Positions 12,256 through 22,944 of a stretch of DNA of 64,000 nucleotides are shown here, one piece after another. A program made the translations under genes and the position numbers. A model generated the notes under the pieces. The model did no database searches and was not told where the DNA came from. It worked only from the letters and a program-made list of their open reading frames with translations. Numbering within the stretch: the first letter of the stretch is position 1; each line of letters begins with the position of its first letter. Source of the DNA: Aaosphaeria pasadenensis (taxonomy: Eukaryota > Ascomycota > Dothideomycetes > Pleosporales); the NCBI GenBank assembly GCA_022813625.1, contig JAKLMB010000003.1, positions 496,001 through 560,000 of the forward strand, written 5' to 3'.

Positions 12256-13827
12256 ATGGCATCTCGACGCTCCAGAGACTCACGACGTCGGTCGCGCGAC
12301 TATGTCACCGAACCCACAAACGGCCATGGTCCTACAGTCCCTCCCCATGCTGCAACCCGCCAATCGACCCACCAACACCACTACAAGCTGCCACGCTACA
12401 ACCACAATGGACACAGAGTGACGACGGGAATACAGCCAGAGGGCGAGAGCGGTAGGAGGGGAATTCACCCGTTCAAGTTTCTGAAGATCTGCTTCAGGAG
12501 CTCTTGCACGCTGTCCAGGATTGTTAATGTGCTCTGGCCCATTGTCCCTGTCGCCATTGCATTGGTATGTTTAACGCATCAAATGTGTATTTGAATGATT
12601 GTTGACGATATCTAGCACTTCGCACGTCCTGACATGCACCTCGCAATCTTCATCACCAACTACATCGCCATGGTCCCTGCTGCTAACCTCCTCGGTTTCG
12701 CTGGTCAGGAGTTCGCACGCAAGCTTCCCAAGGTCTTGGGCGTGGTCATTGAAACTACATTCGGTTCTATCGTCGAGATCGTGTTGTTCATGGTTCTTCT
12801 CAAATCGTCAGTGGGAGACACGAATGTGCAAGTCATCCGTGCCGCCATCTTGGGATCTATCCTCGCGAATATGTTGCTTTGCTTGGGCACCTGTTTCATT
12901 GCTGGTGGCATGAAGCGTGAAAGTCAGAGTTTCCACTCCGCCATTTCTGAGGCTGGTAGTGGTTTGATGCTCGTTGCTGGAAGTAAGTTCAACTGCGTAT
13001 CGATCGATTATATATCATTGTGATACTAACCATGCACAGTGGGTCTCGTTCTTCCCGCCGTCTACGCGAGAGCATTGGCCGAAAGGACCGATCTTCCCGT
13101 CAATGAGATTCCAGACGAGATGCTCAAGATCTCGCGCGCCGTCGCCATCATTTTCCTCGTTGGCTACATCATCTACGTCTTCTTCCAGACCAAGACGCAC
13201 GATGGACTCTTCGACAGCATCTTCGAGGAAGATGAAGAGAAGGACACCGATAGGCACAAGGATCTCAGGAAGGCCAAGCTCACCCTGACCGAGAGTATCC
13301 TCGCAATCATCATCGCATTGGTCTGCGTTTCGCTCATTGCTGTTTTCCTCGTCCAGCAGATCCCGTATATGGTCGAGGAGCGACACATCAGCGATGCATT
13401 CGTGGGTCTTATCCTGATTCCCCTCGTTGAAAAGGCGGCCGGTAAGTCAAATTTGCCCTTCCTGTACTCCCTTTGATGTCAATTCTGACTCGCGATAGAA
13501 CACTTGACCGCCGTTGACGAAGCCTACGATAACCAAATGAACTTTGCACTCGCCCACGTTCTCGGCGCCTCAATCCAAACTGCTCTTCTCAACACTCCAC
13601 TCGTCATTCTCGTTGGCTGGGGCATTGGCGTGCACATGGATCTTCAATTCGAAATCTTCGATGCTGTCGCTCTCATCCTTGCTATCCTTGTGGTTGGTTC
13701 ATTCTTGCGAGATGGAAAGTCCAATTACTTGGAAGGTGTGCTCTGCGTCATGGTGTATTTGATCATCGCTATCAGCGCGTGGTTCTACCCTAATCCGGAG
13801 CACCACGGTGGAGGTGGAGGTCACTAG
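12256..13827 (+). CDS. CAX-type cation/H+ exchanger with divergent signature motifs
   Basis: Membrane antiporter of the Ca2+:cation antiporter superfamily, presumably vacuolar. Four exons (12256-12564, 12616-12982, 13040-13441, 13499-13827) join in phase into 468 residues. A basic Ser/Arg/His-rich cytosolic N-terminus of about 80 residues precedes roughly ten membrane spans with an acidic loop (FEEDEEKDTDRHKD) near 286-299. The two alpha repeats are recognisable but altered. Repeat 1 reads TTFGSIVEIV (Ser154 where Asn is usual, Glu157 kept). Repeat 2 reads PLVEKAAEHLTAV (Glu356-Lys357 where Gly-Asn is usual, Glu360-His361 kept). It therefore belongs to a divergent branch, and ion selectivity should not be assumed to be calcium. 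The C-terminus is Gly/His-rich (HHGGGGGH). Confidence 0.85.
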
Positions 13828-14357
13828 AGACGCGGTCGATGAGCTGAAAAGGTGCAGTGAGAAGAGAAAGATAAACAGTATGACTGGCGAGGTTTCCAAA
13901 GTGTGGCTGAGATTGTATAACGACCATGTCCCTCTTCTTGGGCGGATTAACATGCGTGCCAGCGATTAGTTAGTGATGATCTGTTTGCATCTGTGATGCA
14001 TTGTTTGTAGAGTTCTTTTGTCCTTGCACTTTAGCGGAAGATACCTAATGAATGATTATTCTTGAACAATTTGCCGTTTCTCGCCCAATTGATGTTGAAG
14101 GAAATTCCATTGGCATGTTGAGGCATCGGCAATGACGCGCTACCAGAAATAGTACGGAAATGTAGGGGAATGGACAGAAGAAACATGATTGGTTGCCGAA
14201 TACCACGGAGCGGAATAGTGTTAGTCCGACCCGAGCCCGCACAACGACCCAAAATTTCGCACCACAAATCGAAACCTTGACGACTACTGACAACGACAAC
14301 AGCCGCCCACACGCCAACCACCACCCTTTTTCCTCACTTCATCACAAATCCGTCAAA
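13828..14357. other. Intergenic; eS17 promoter
   Basis: The 3' flank of the CAX-like gene and the upstream region of the ribosomal protein gene. An ACAACGAC-rich leader at about 14235-14300 precedes the eS17 start. No other feature was recognised. Confidence 0.4.
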
Positions 14358-14975
14358 ATGGGTCGCGTCAGGACAAAGACCGTCAAGAAGAGCGCCAAGG
14401 TGCTCATCGAGCGTTACTACCCCAAGCTCTCTCTTGACTTCGAGGTCAACAAGAGGATCTGTACGGAACCACCGATCTGAAATATTCGCAAATGGACAAT
14501 GGCTAACATAACACAGGCGATGAGGTCGCTATCATTGCCAGCAAGCGCCTCAGGAACAAGATCGCCGGATACACCACTCATTTGTACGTGCGACCATGCA
14601 TTCGCGAATATCGAATCGAGGAATAGATTATTGACTATTTTGCAGGATGAAGCGTATCCAGAGAGGACCCGTCCGTGGTATCTCCTTCAAGCTCCAGGAA
14701 GAGGAGCGTGAGCGCAAGGATCAATACGTTCCCGAGATCTCTGCTCTCGACTTCACCCAGAACAGCGAGAACGGCACCCTCGACGTCGACCAGGAGACCA
14801 AGGACCTCCTCAAGAGCCTCGGCGTATGTTCCACCAAGACGAGCACTATTCATTCAAATTTTCCTAACATGTATCTCTTCAGTTCGACTCCATCCCCGTC
14901 AACGTCGTCGCCGTTGCCCAGCAGCAGACCAACGACCGTCCCCGTCGCTTCAACGACCGCCCCGCTCGCAACTAG
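14358..14975 (+). CDS. RPS17: 40S ribosomal protein eS17
   Basis: Small-subunit cytosolic ribosomal protein of 146 residues, the usual fungal length. Four exons join in phase: 14358-14460, 14517-14583, 14646-14823 and 14883-14975. Introns of 56, 62 and 59 nt begin GTACGG, GTACGT and GTATGT and end CAG. The protein starts MGRVRTKTVKKSAKVLIERY, which is characteristic, and continues with a conserved core around IAGYTTHLMKRIQRGPVRG. The third exon ends in KDLLKSLG and the last codes FDSIPVNVVAVAQQQ and a short Arg-rich tail. Multiple short introns near the 5' end are normal for ribosomal protein genes in these fungi. Confidence 0.97.
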
Positions 14976-15888
14976 ATTATCGATCGAGCGGGCATCCCTT
15001 CGATACTCTGAAAATGTGGTTTATGGCGTGCATGGGATTTTGTGCCACGGTTTGGCAGGATTATATACCGCCGGCATCATGAGCATCATGATTAGGAGTG
15101 AAATGAAAAAAAGGTTTATTTCCCCACCTCAGGTGTCGCTGAGCCTGGACGTCGTAAGATGTTCGGGCGAGGCTTGATTGCCAATTATCCCCCCTTTTGC
15201 TTGTGATGTTATGGTGTGATGGTTATGTAGAAAAATTGTGGATGTTATGATGAGGATCGAGGTAAGTGTTTGTTCTCTTTTGACTTTGACTACAGGTAAG
15301 TTCTTACTTTCTTTTCTTCTCATGACACTATTCTTCATTGCCGGTTACAATAAAGAACAGTGCTTTCCTATAGCAATGGAACAGAAATAAAGATTCATTC
15401 AATATTCACGTCTATCAACTCGTGTGCGGTCAATGAGACCACCTATCATTATCTTGACATTCTCAATGCCAATACCTCAACTCTGATGTAGTTGAATGAC
15501 TTCGCGGTTCTGCCTGTTGGTGTCGAACATATACTCTTGTCTGCCACCATACCAACTCTTTGAGTTGAGGATTTATCAACGTCCATATGATTGCACTGGC
15601 TCTTGGATCCAAGTTTCCTAATGTATGGATCTAACTCCCAAGATGTGTTTCTCTTCGACGTCGGGAACAGGCCCTACAACCCACGAGATACTTGCCATTT
15701 CAAGCGTAGTTATCGCATCCCCAGGACGGATCACCTGCATATACATAACGAGTTCCCGCCCTGCATTTAACCACATTAACCGTGCACCATCACGACTGTA
15801 GTCTACATATTCAACGACGCTCCATGGAGTTTCTGATCGGGCATTTTTTGAAGATCATCAACTACAGAATGAACAAGTTCACGAAGTA
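14976..15888. other. Intergenic, nothing recognised
   Basis: eS17 3' flank and upstream region of the tannase-like gene. Only short unsupported frames occur. Confidence 0.45.
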
Positions 15889-17630
15889 ATGCTCACACCC
15901 GCTCTGTGGGGTTTACAATTTCTTGCAAAACAACAGGCCCCCGTTCCCTCCTCGTCACTGAGAACATACCTACCAGTCACATCAACAATGACCAACACAA
16001 CTCTCTGCAACGCATCACTGCTTCCCTTGCCCACCGTCCCCAACGCAACCATCCTCTCCCTCACATCCAACTTCGTCCAGAACTACACTGCCTCCTCCCC
16101 ACCCTTTACAAACCCCAATCATGGGCCCATAGCCCCAGTCCAAGTCTCCTTCTGCAACATCACGATCCACCACGCCCACACATCCCACCCCTCCGAATCA
16201 ATCGAAACCCAAATCTGGCTCCCAACCTCATGGAACGGCCGTATCCAAGCCATCGGCGGCGGAGGCTACATTGCCGGACTATTCGACTACATGTTCATCG
16301 CCATGGACGCCGCTCTCGCAGAAGGCTACGCAACATACAGCACGAACGCCGGCATCTACAGCACCGACATCAACGGCGGCGACGCCCACAAATGGTTCCT
16401 CCCTCCCCCCTCCTCCAATTCCACATCCGGACCAAACTACCACGCCCTCGAGGACTTCGCGTACCGCAGCCTCGGCGACATGACCACCCTAGGCACGCAA
16501 CTAGTCCACAGCTACTACGGCCGCAACGCAGCGTACGCCTACTTCAGCGGGTGCAGCAACGGCGGGAGACAGGCGATCCAGCTCGCGACGCGGTGGCCGG
16601 ACGCATACGACGGGATCGCCGCATGTGCGCCTGGTCTCTTCTGGGACGAGCAGGTTGAGTATCTCTGGGGGCATGCGCTCATGGTTGAGAGCGGCACCGC
16701 GCCGTTTCCCTGCGAGTTAGACGCGTTGACGAAGCTCGCCATCGACGCTTGCGACATGCTCGACGGTATCCAAGATGGCGTTCTACAGGATCCCGGGTCG
16801 TGTACGTTCGACCCGTGGACTGTCTTCGGGCACGCCATCAACTGCAGCGATGCGAGCGGCAACCAAACCGTCACGATCAGCGAAATCGCAGTCCGCATCG
16901 CCGACGGCGTGTGGAACGACAGCCACCGTCCGTCGGGACTCACATACCGCCACCACTCCGCAGGCTACGAGTCGAGTCTCCAATCCGCAGGCCACACATC
17001 CTGCACCAACGGCACATGCACCCCCGACCCTAACCCCCTAACGCTGAACTGGCTCCGCACGTTCGTCATCAAGGATCCAGAGTGGTCGCCCGCGAACCTC
17101 ACGATGCGGGAACTCGAGGTGCTTCGTAAGCAGAGCGTGGATGAGTTCGCGGGGATTATAGGGAATAAGTACGACTTGTCTGGCTTCGCGAAGAGGGGCG
17201 GGAAGATGATAACGTATCAGGGCACTGTAAGTTACCCTCCCCTATCTCCCACCTCCATACGTACATAGGTACATGATCTGACGGGTGAGATGTCCAGGCC
17301 GACCCAGCAGTACCCTATAAGAACAGTATTCTGTTCTACACCCGCGCGTCCGCTCTCTCCCCGCTGGATATCCCTATTGAAAACTACTACCGCCTCTTCC
17401 TCGCTCCGGGACTGGGCCACGGCGTAGGTGGCAAAGGTGCGTATCCGCACGAGACGTTCCATGCGCTGGTGGACTGGGTAGAGAATGGAAAGGCGCCGGA
17501 GAAGCTGGAGGCAAGCAGTATACCTGATAGTGAGGGAGTGGGGCTGGAGAGGGTGCTGTGTGCCTGGCCGTCGAGGAGTGTTTTTACAGATGGGAGTTGG
17601 GGGTGTGAGAGTGGTGAGATGGGTCTATAG
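15889..17630 (+). CDS. Tannase / feruloyl-esterase family protein
   Basis: Probable extracellular carboxylic ester hydrolase of the fungal tannase/feruloyl esterase B family, acting on plant phenolic esters. Two exons (15889-17226, 17298-17630; 71-nt intron) join in phase 0 into 556 residues. Hallmarks: WNGRIQAIGGGGYIAG, then the nucleophile elbow SGCSNGGRQA with Cys222-Ser223, then Asp448 in GTADPAV at the splice junction, and His487 in APGLGHGVGGKG. In characterised members a Cys follows the catalytic His and pairs with the Cys before the Ser (CS-D-HC motif). Here that residue is Gly488. The N-terminus (MLTPALWGLQFLAK) is a weak signal peptide, so an upstream exon or the ATG at residue 34 remains possible. 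Many N-glycosylation sequons support secretion. Confidence 0.87.
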
Positions 17631-17995
17631 AAGTAAGTTTTCATTAAGTTGATATTCTGTTCTACGACGACTTCGCTGGACTTGATGTCGTTGTGATTGG
17701 CGATGAACTACGTACGTGGTTGGCTGGTCGTTGCGGAGAACTAGTCGTAGTTGCATGCGTCGTGCTCAGATGTTCGCAGCCATGCCCCAACGTCGACTAC
17801 ATATCGCAATGAACAGTGAATAGACATAAACTCCCATGCCTCTTTCCCTTTCCCTCAGATGCTGAGTCCCCATACAAATTAGACCGTCAAAGAAGTGACT
17901 CAACATCAATCACTCAAAGCCCCCAACCCCAAACCCCTCACCATCCACCATCCCATCTACGAGATCCGCATTCACACACCACCCAGATAGATCTA
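17631..17995. other. Short convergent intergenic region
   Basis: Only the 3' flanks of two convergent genes. Pyrimidine/adenine-rich at about 17890-17990. Nothing else seen. Confidence 0.4.
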
Positions 17996-19301
17996 TCACA
18001 GATCATCCAACACCCTACACCCCCACCTACAACCCACCCTCTCCCAAATCCTCGCCTTGTACGGCCTCCAAACAAACGCGGTCGGCGCCTCCTTCGAGAA
18101 CCACTTCCTCCCATTCTCCACCCCCTCAGCCACGACATCCCACCCATTCAACCTCAACCACGGCCTCTCCACGACCGGAGACCAGCGAACTGCCTCCCTA
18201 GTCCCCGGCCTTACGAACGAGTAGATACTCGGGGCCGCAATGTCAGCGGGCTTCTCGCGCTCATGCTCGAGCCGGAGTTCCTGGATGTTGTTGACGGTGG
18301 TGCGGGCGGCGGCGACGGCGGCGGCGGTAGGCGGGGGGTTAGCGGCAGCGGCGGCGATGACGTTGGCGTTGTGCGTGGCTGCTGTGGGCTGCTGAGCAGC
18401 GGCGGCGGTGGACTGGGCGGACTTGAGGGACGAGACGTACTGCCTTGCGACCATGTAGATGTGGATGCGGGACTCGATGCAGAAGGGGTTGACGCGCGGG
18501 TGCTGGTGGCGGTCGCAGAGGCCGCCGACGAGGAGGCAGTTTATGGTCGAGGCGAGCGGGATCATGGTATGTGGGCGGTTTGTTGGAGTGGCGGGGGTGG
18601 TGATGGCGACGGTGCCGTGGTAGCCTTTTTGGGAGGGGGGTGGGTTAGTTTGGGGTTGAGTGATGGGTGAGGGAATGGGAATGGGAGAGAAAAGCGGGAA
18701 GGAAGAGGAGAAGGGCGAAGGGGGAGAGGGGAGATGGCAGAGAAGAGAGAGAAGAAAGAAGAAGATGTTCCTTACATTCGTCCATGAACCAGCTAGGGCC
18801 CTCGCTGTCGTTGATGGTGACAGTGACTTGTTTGAAATGCGATGGCATGAGGATCTCGATGCATTGGAGGACGTAGATCTCAAGCATCACGCTGTCTAGT
18901 GTTCTGCTCGGGAAGGACAACGTGATCTTGGTCGTCTTGGAAAGCACGTCCAGCTCTTGAGGGATGAAGCTCCTGATGGAGTGGAACCTCTTGCGAGCCC
19001 CTCTCTCATTTTCGTCGTCGAGTTCGGCTTTGATGGTCTTGCATGTCATGTAGAGGCTGCGATAATCCTCCTCTGGGGCATCGGGGAGGAACTGAGGAAC
19101 GATGTAGCTGTAGATTCGAAGGCGAAGCTCTGTGGCAAGGCCCAGAAGCGGGCAAGGTGGTGGTGGGCCTCCAGCTGGAGGTTGAGATGGCATTCGGAGC
19201 CTTTGTTGCAGCTTGCGCTTCTCGTGCGCACGCTTGACTGCTGCTCGCAGACGACCAACAGAAGAGCCAGGATACACAACGCCGAATTTGGTTGAAACCA
19301 T
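17996..19301 (-). CDS. Unrecognised protein, short F-box-like N-terminal motif
   Basis: Function unknown; 384 residues. Two exons join in phase: 19301-18776 and 18624-17996, with a 151-nt intron starting GTAAGG and ending AAAAAG. A basic head (about residues 1-40) precedes LLGLATELRLRIYSYIVP near residues 52-69. This short motif is common at the start of dothideomycete proteins related to F-box-like or poorly characterised regulators. The middle part (about 100-175) is beta-rich and reads like a conserved fungal domain of unknown role. The second exon has an Ala/Pro-rich low-complexity stretch (AAAAANPPPTAAAVAAA) and a C-terminus rich in Trp and Arg. No catalytic motif is visible. Its promoter contains a ~200-bp tandem repeat. 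Confidence 0.72.
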
Positions 19302-19330
19302 CTTTCTGTAGAATGTTAAAGCCGTTGAAG

Positions 19331-19945
19331 GTGAATGGTGGAAGTTTTAGGCAGGTTGAATCGTCGTGGCAGACAGGTATTGGGGTGAGTGAAGGGCAGA
19401 ACCTACTGTAGAATTGCTTCAAAGCCACCCTGTTGGGACTTTGACTTGACCGTTGGTAGTCTGAAACTTCTTGAGGTGAATTTCTTGTGGTTTGTGCGAT
19501 GAATAGCGATAGAATGGCTAAACTGATGAGAACTGATGAGAACTGATGATGGACGTTTTGAGGAGGTTGAATTGTCGTGGCAGACAAGTGTTGGGTTGAG
19601 TGAAGGGGAAAAACCTACTGTAGAATCACCTAAAAGTTACGCTTTTCGGACTTTGATTTGACTGCAGGTAGTCTCAAGTTGACTTTCGTATGGTCTGAGT
19701 GAGGGACAACGACAGATGGCTGAACTGATGAGAACTGATGGTGGACCTTTGGGGTGGGTTGAATTGTTGTGGGAGAGAAGTGTTGGGGTGAGTGAAGGAG
19801 AAAACTTACTGCAGAATCACCTAAAAGCCACGCGCTTCGGACTTCGGTTGGACCGCTGGTCGTCTTAAAGTTGTTGAGTTGACTTTCTTGTACTTTGTAC
19901 GAGGAAAAGCGATGGTGACTGAACTAATGAGAACTCATGGTGGAG
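19331..19945. repeat. Imperfect ~200-bp tandem repeat, about three copies
   Basis: Three diverged copies share words such as GGTTGAATTGTCGTGG, GGGGTGAGTGAAGG, CCTACTGTAGAATCACCTAA, GACTTTGATTTGAC and AACTGATGAGAACTGATG. The GGTTGAA anchor recurs at 19354, 19564 and 19758 (spacings 210 and 194). The array lies immediately upstream of the minus-strand gene starting at 19301, so it occupies that gene's promoter/5' leader. No protein or RNA gene is evident in it. Confidence 0.85.
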
Positions 19946-20589
19946 AAGCGATGCCGCGTACTGGGAGGTATATGGTTTCCAGGAGACAGGTGGTGAGGGA
20001 TCAGGGTTTTCAAATTGCTGCCTATGTGGTGTTGTCGGTTCCAGACCCAGGGAACGCAGCTTTTTCGAACCTCAGTGATGGATTCCTGGAGAGCCAAGGG
20101 ATTGGCTGCTTCGATTTCGATACCCACACCAAGAATAGATTGTGGGATATTGGAACAAACGTTAGTCTCCCCTCAGGGCATTTCTATTGTCACCACGCGA
20201 TACTGGTATGTTGGAAAGGCTTGCAGCGCGCGTGCAATAAGCCGTCCATGGATGGCTTTCAAAACATTTGATTGTTAGGATATCAATTTTCATGCAGCTA
20301 ATTTTTCATTCACATTCACTCATTTATCACGTTTTGTTTATTTGGCCTCATTATATTATAGTCTTGTAGATGCCAAATAGATATTGTAATATTTCCGAGG
20401 CAAACCTCATAGGGTATAGAAAACAAGGGTAGTACCAATACACCGAACGAGATGCTACACGCATTTCAGTGCGCTCCTGGCCCAAAATGTTGCAGCATCT
20501 CTCGAAGAGAGGACGTTGATGAAATGATGTTGCCAACGCCAGAGCCATGCAGGGAATGAAGAGGTGAGGGCGCCAGTCGCAAAATGCAA
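19946..20589. other. Intergenic, nothing recognised
   Basis: Follows the tandem array. A 130-codon frame at 19879-20271 (plus) partly overlaps repeat sequence and has no support as a gene. Confidence 0.4.
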
Positions 20590-21870
20590 TCAAGATAAAT
20601 CCATTGGTTCACCAACCCTTCTGGCTGGAACGTTGGGAGGATTAGCATGGTAGGCGTTATACGCCCCAGGGTGTGGGTAATGATGCACACCGTTCGGTTG
20701 CAGCACCACTGGCGCGGGGAAGTACCCCATTGGAGGAGCTGCAGCTATTGGTGTAGTTATCGGAGTTGAGGACTTTCGGGTGCCCTTGGAGTTACGTCCA
20801 CCGCGGGCACCACGAGGCGCAGGGAAACAGGCATTTCTGATGCGGGTCTGGATTTCGATGGCTACGTTGTCAAAAGGCTTACGCTCGTCCGCGTTCCTCC
20901 ATCCGAGTTTCGTCTTGAGGCACTCCGCTCTCCGGTGACTGATTGTTGAACCTTCAATGCGGATCCCATTTTCATTAAAACGACGACAGATCTCTGAGCG
21001 TGTGAGAATCAACAGCACTATCAGCAAGCTGACGTTGTCGTTGTCGAGTAAATGAGGTGCATAGTCGCATACGTCACAAGCGAATTGGCGCATTTGCGTG
21101 AGCTCCTCGACGTCGGTACAGGTGACAAACTTTTGGGCCATGGAGTATGGTTTGGTCATCTCACGGCAGAGATGCATTTGGAGGATATTGGCGACAGAAG
21201 CTACAGAAACAGGATAGATCGTGTCTCGATCGATCTTATTCGTCGCGGTGGAAGACACTGTACCAGGGATGTAAATGATCTCGATGTCATCAAAAGGACC
21301 ACGGGGGCCTGGCTTCTCATTGTCGGCAGCCTTCTTGCTGAGCTCTACGTTCATATGGCGAGCGGCGGTTATGGCCTCACGTGGGGTGCGGAGCCCATGT
21401 TGAGCAGCAAGCTCGACGGAGTCCTTATGCATTTCGAATCGAGAAAGCTTACGCTCTACGTCGTGAGGTCGAATCCATTCCTCTGACCAAGGCTCTTCGG
21501 CGAGCACTTTGTAGAAGACCTTGGTCATAGCGCGCATCTTAATCTCGTAGTCAGAAAGGGAGCCCTCGCGAGCACCAAAGAACATTTGATCCGTCTCTTG
21601 GTAGGCGTCATCAATGAATGCCTTTCTATCTTTTGAGGTAAGTGGTCCCCGTGTTGGGTTTTCCTTGTAGTCTGCGATGATCTTCATGAACTTGGCATGA
21701 AATATATCATCGAAGTCTGTTGGTGCAGTGGCGGGAGTGGCTTGAAGAGAGGTTAGTGAATCATCCAAATCAAATTATACATCCACAAAGAACTAACCTG
21801 AAGAGTTTGGGGACTTTTGCGGCGGCGTCGCCGGGGTAGCAGCATCGTGAATGATCGGGGCAGGTGACAT
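20590..21870 (-). CDS. Unrecognised protein with RGG-like C-terminal region
   Basis: Function unknown; 407 residues. A 73-nt first exon (21870-21798, starting MSPAPIIHDAATPATPPQK) joins in phase to 21740-20590 across a 57-nt intron with a CTAAC branch site and TTCAAG acceptor. The body is largely alpha-helical by eye and soluble. Near residues 260-310 a helical segment (ISHRRAECLKTKLGW) ends in a basic, helix-turn-helix-like stretch, but I cannot assign it to a family. The C-terminus is basic and Gly/Arg-rich (PRGARGGRNSKG), then Pro/Tyr/His-rich, suggesting nucleic-acid binding. That is inference only. Confidence 0.7.
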
Positions 21871-22944
21871 GGTGCCCCGATCGTGCAATGTATTCGAGGT
21901 TCGGCCCAAATAGGCTTAATGCAGCTAGGGAGGCTTATATGAGGTTTGAAGCTATCGTATACTGATGATTATCGATGATCACGTAGGTCTGTCGAGCGGA
22001 ACAGATTGCGATAGAGGTCAAAGGCAGCGATAGTTTGAGGGTTTGGGTTTTTTTTGACAGAGCTCACTCAACATTCACGTTCGCTAGCTAGCGCCGCTAG
22101 CTTTCTTGGCAACGTACCTACCGGTCACATGTTCACGCGCGTCCCGTGCTCCTACCATCTTCCTCCCTATCATTATGCCTCAGATGAGCATTTTTGTGTC
22201 GAGTTATCCTTTTAAATACCTCATTATCGTGAATTTGATGCTCTGTCGCTAGGCGTCTGGTTGCCTGCGTGCAGATGGATTGAGTCAGCAATGCTCAATG
22301 CTCAATGGTGTGTAGATCTGGCGGTGAACGTCGTCTCCACCGAGACTGCTACACGGAGAGGCACCCAGTCTTGAACAGCTCCTTCAAGATGCTGTCCACA
22401 AGTGCTACCCTCTCGTGAGTAGATGATCCAATATCAATCTCATGGGAAGCAGTACAAAGCAAACGCAGACTCCAACCACTATAAGCTCATACGTAATGCC
22501 CTCCCTGTACATAAAGGTTGTCATATCTGAAATTGCCGCCTCAGGGATTGGAACATCCACGCGCTTGATTCAAGAACAACCAACTTACTTAAATTCGGTT
22601 CAGCTCTCATCTCTTCTTCGATCTATGTCTATGTTGGTCTTCCGCCTGTATGGTAACAAAATGAGAAGGCCTGATTGGACCGTCGCGTAGTGGCTCGTCG
22701 TTCCATTGGTCGAATGCAATTCAATAACCACTATGCGCGAAAATGCATATATCGCTCATCGAAAATCGGCGACGAGGGAGCTTTGTGTTAGCTAAACTCG
22801 GTTCATAGCTTCGGATTTTGATCGAATCATTGTCGCCATCGGACGGCTTGCTAGGACTACTCGAGACTTTTTTCTGACATCACAATGGAGACAAAGAGCG
22901 ATCTGTAAAGTTCCCTTATGAAATCGGTCAACACCATATTGACA
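21871..22944. other. Intergenic, nothing recognised
   Basis: Upstream region of the preceding minus-strand gene and the 3' flank of the carboxylesterase. Contains a local palindrome-like GCTAGCTAGCGCCGCTAGC near 22082-22100. An 82-codon frame at 22442 has no support. Confidence 0.4.
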
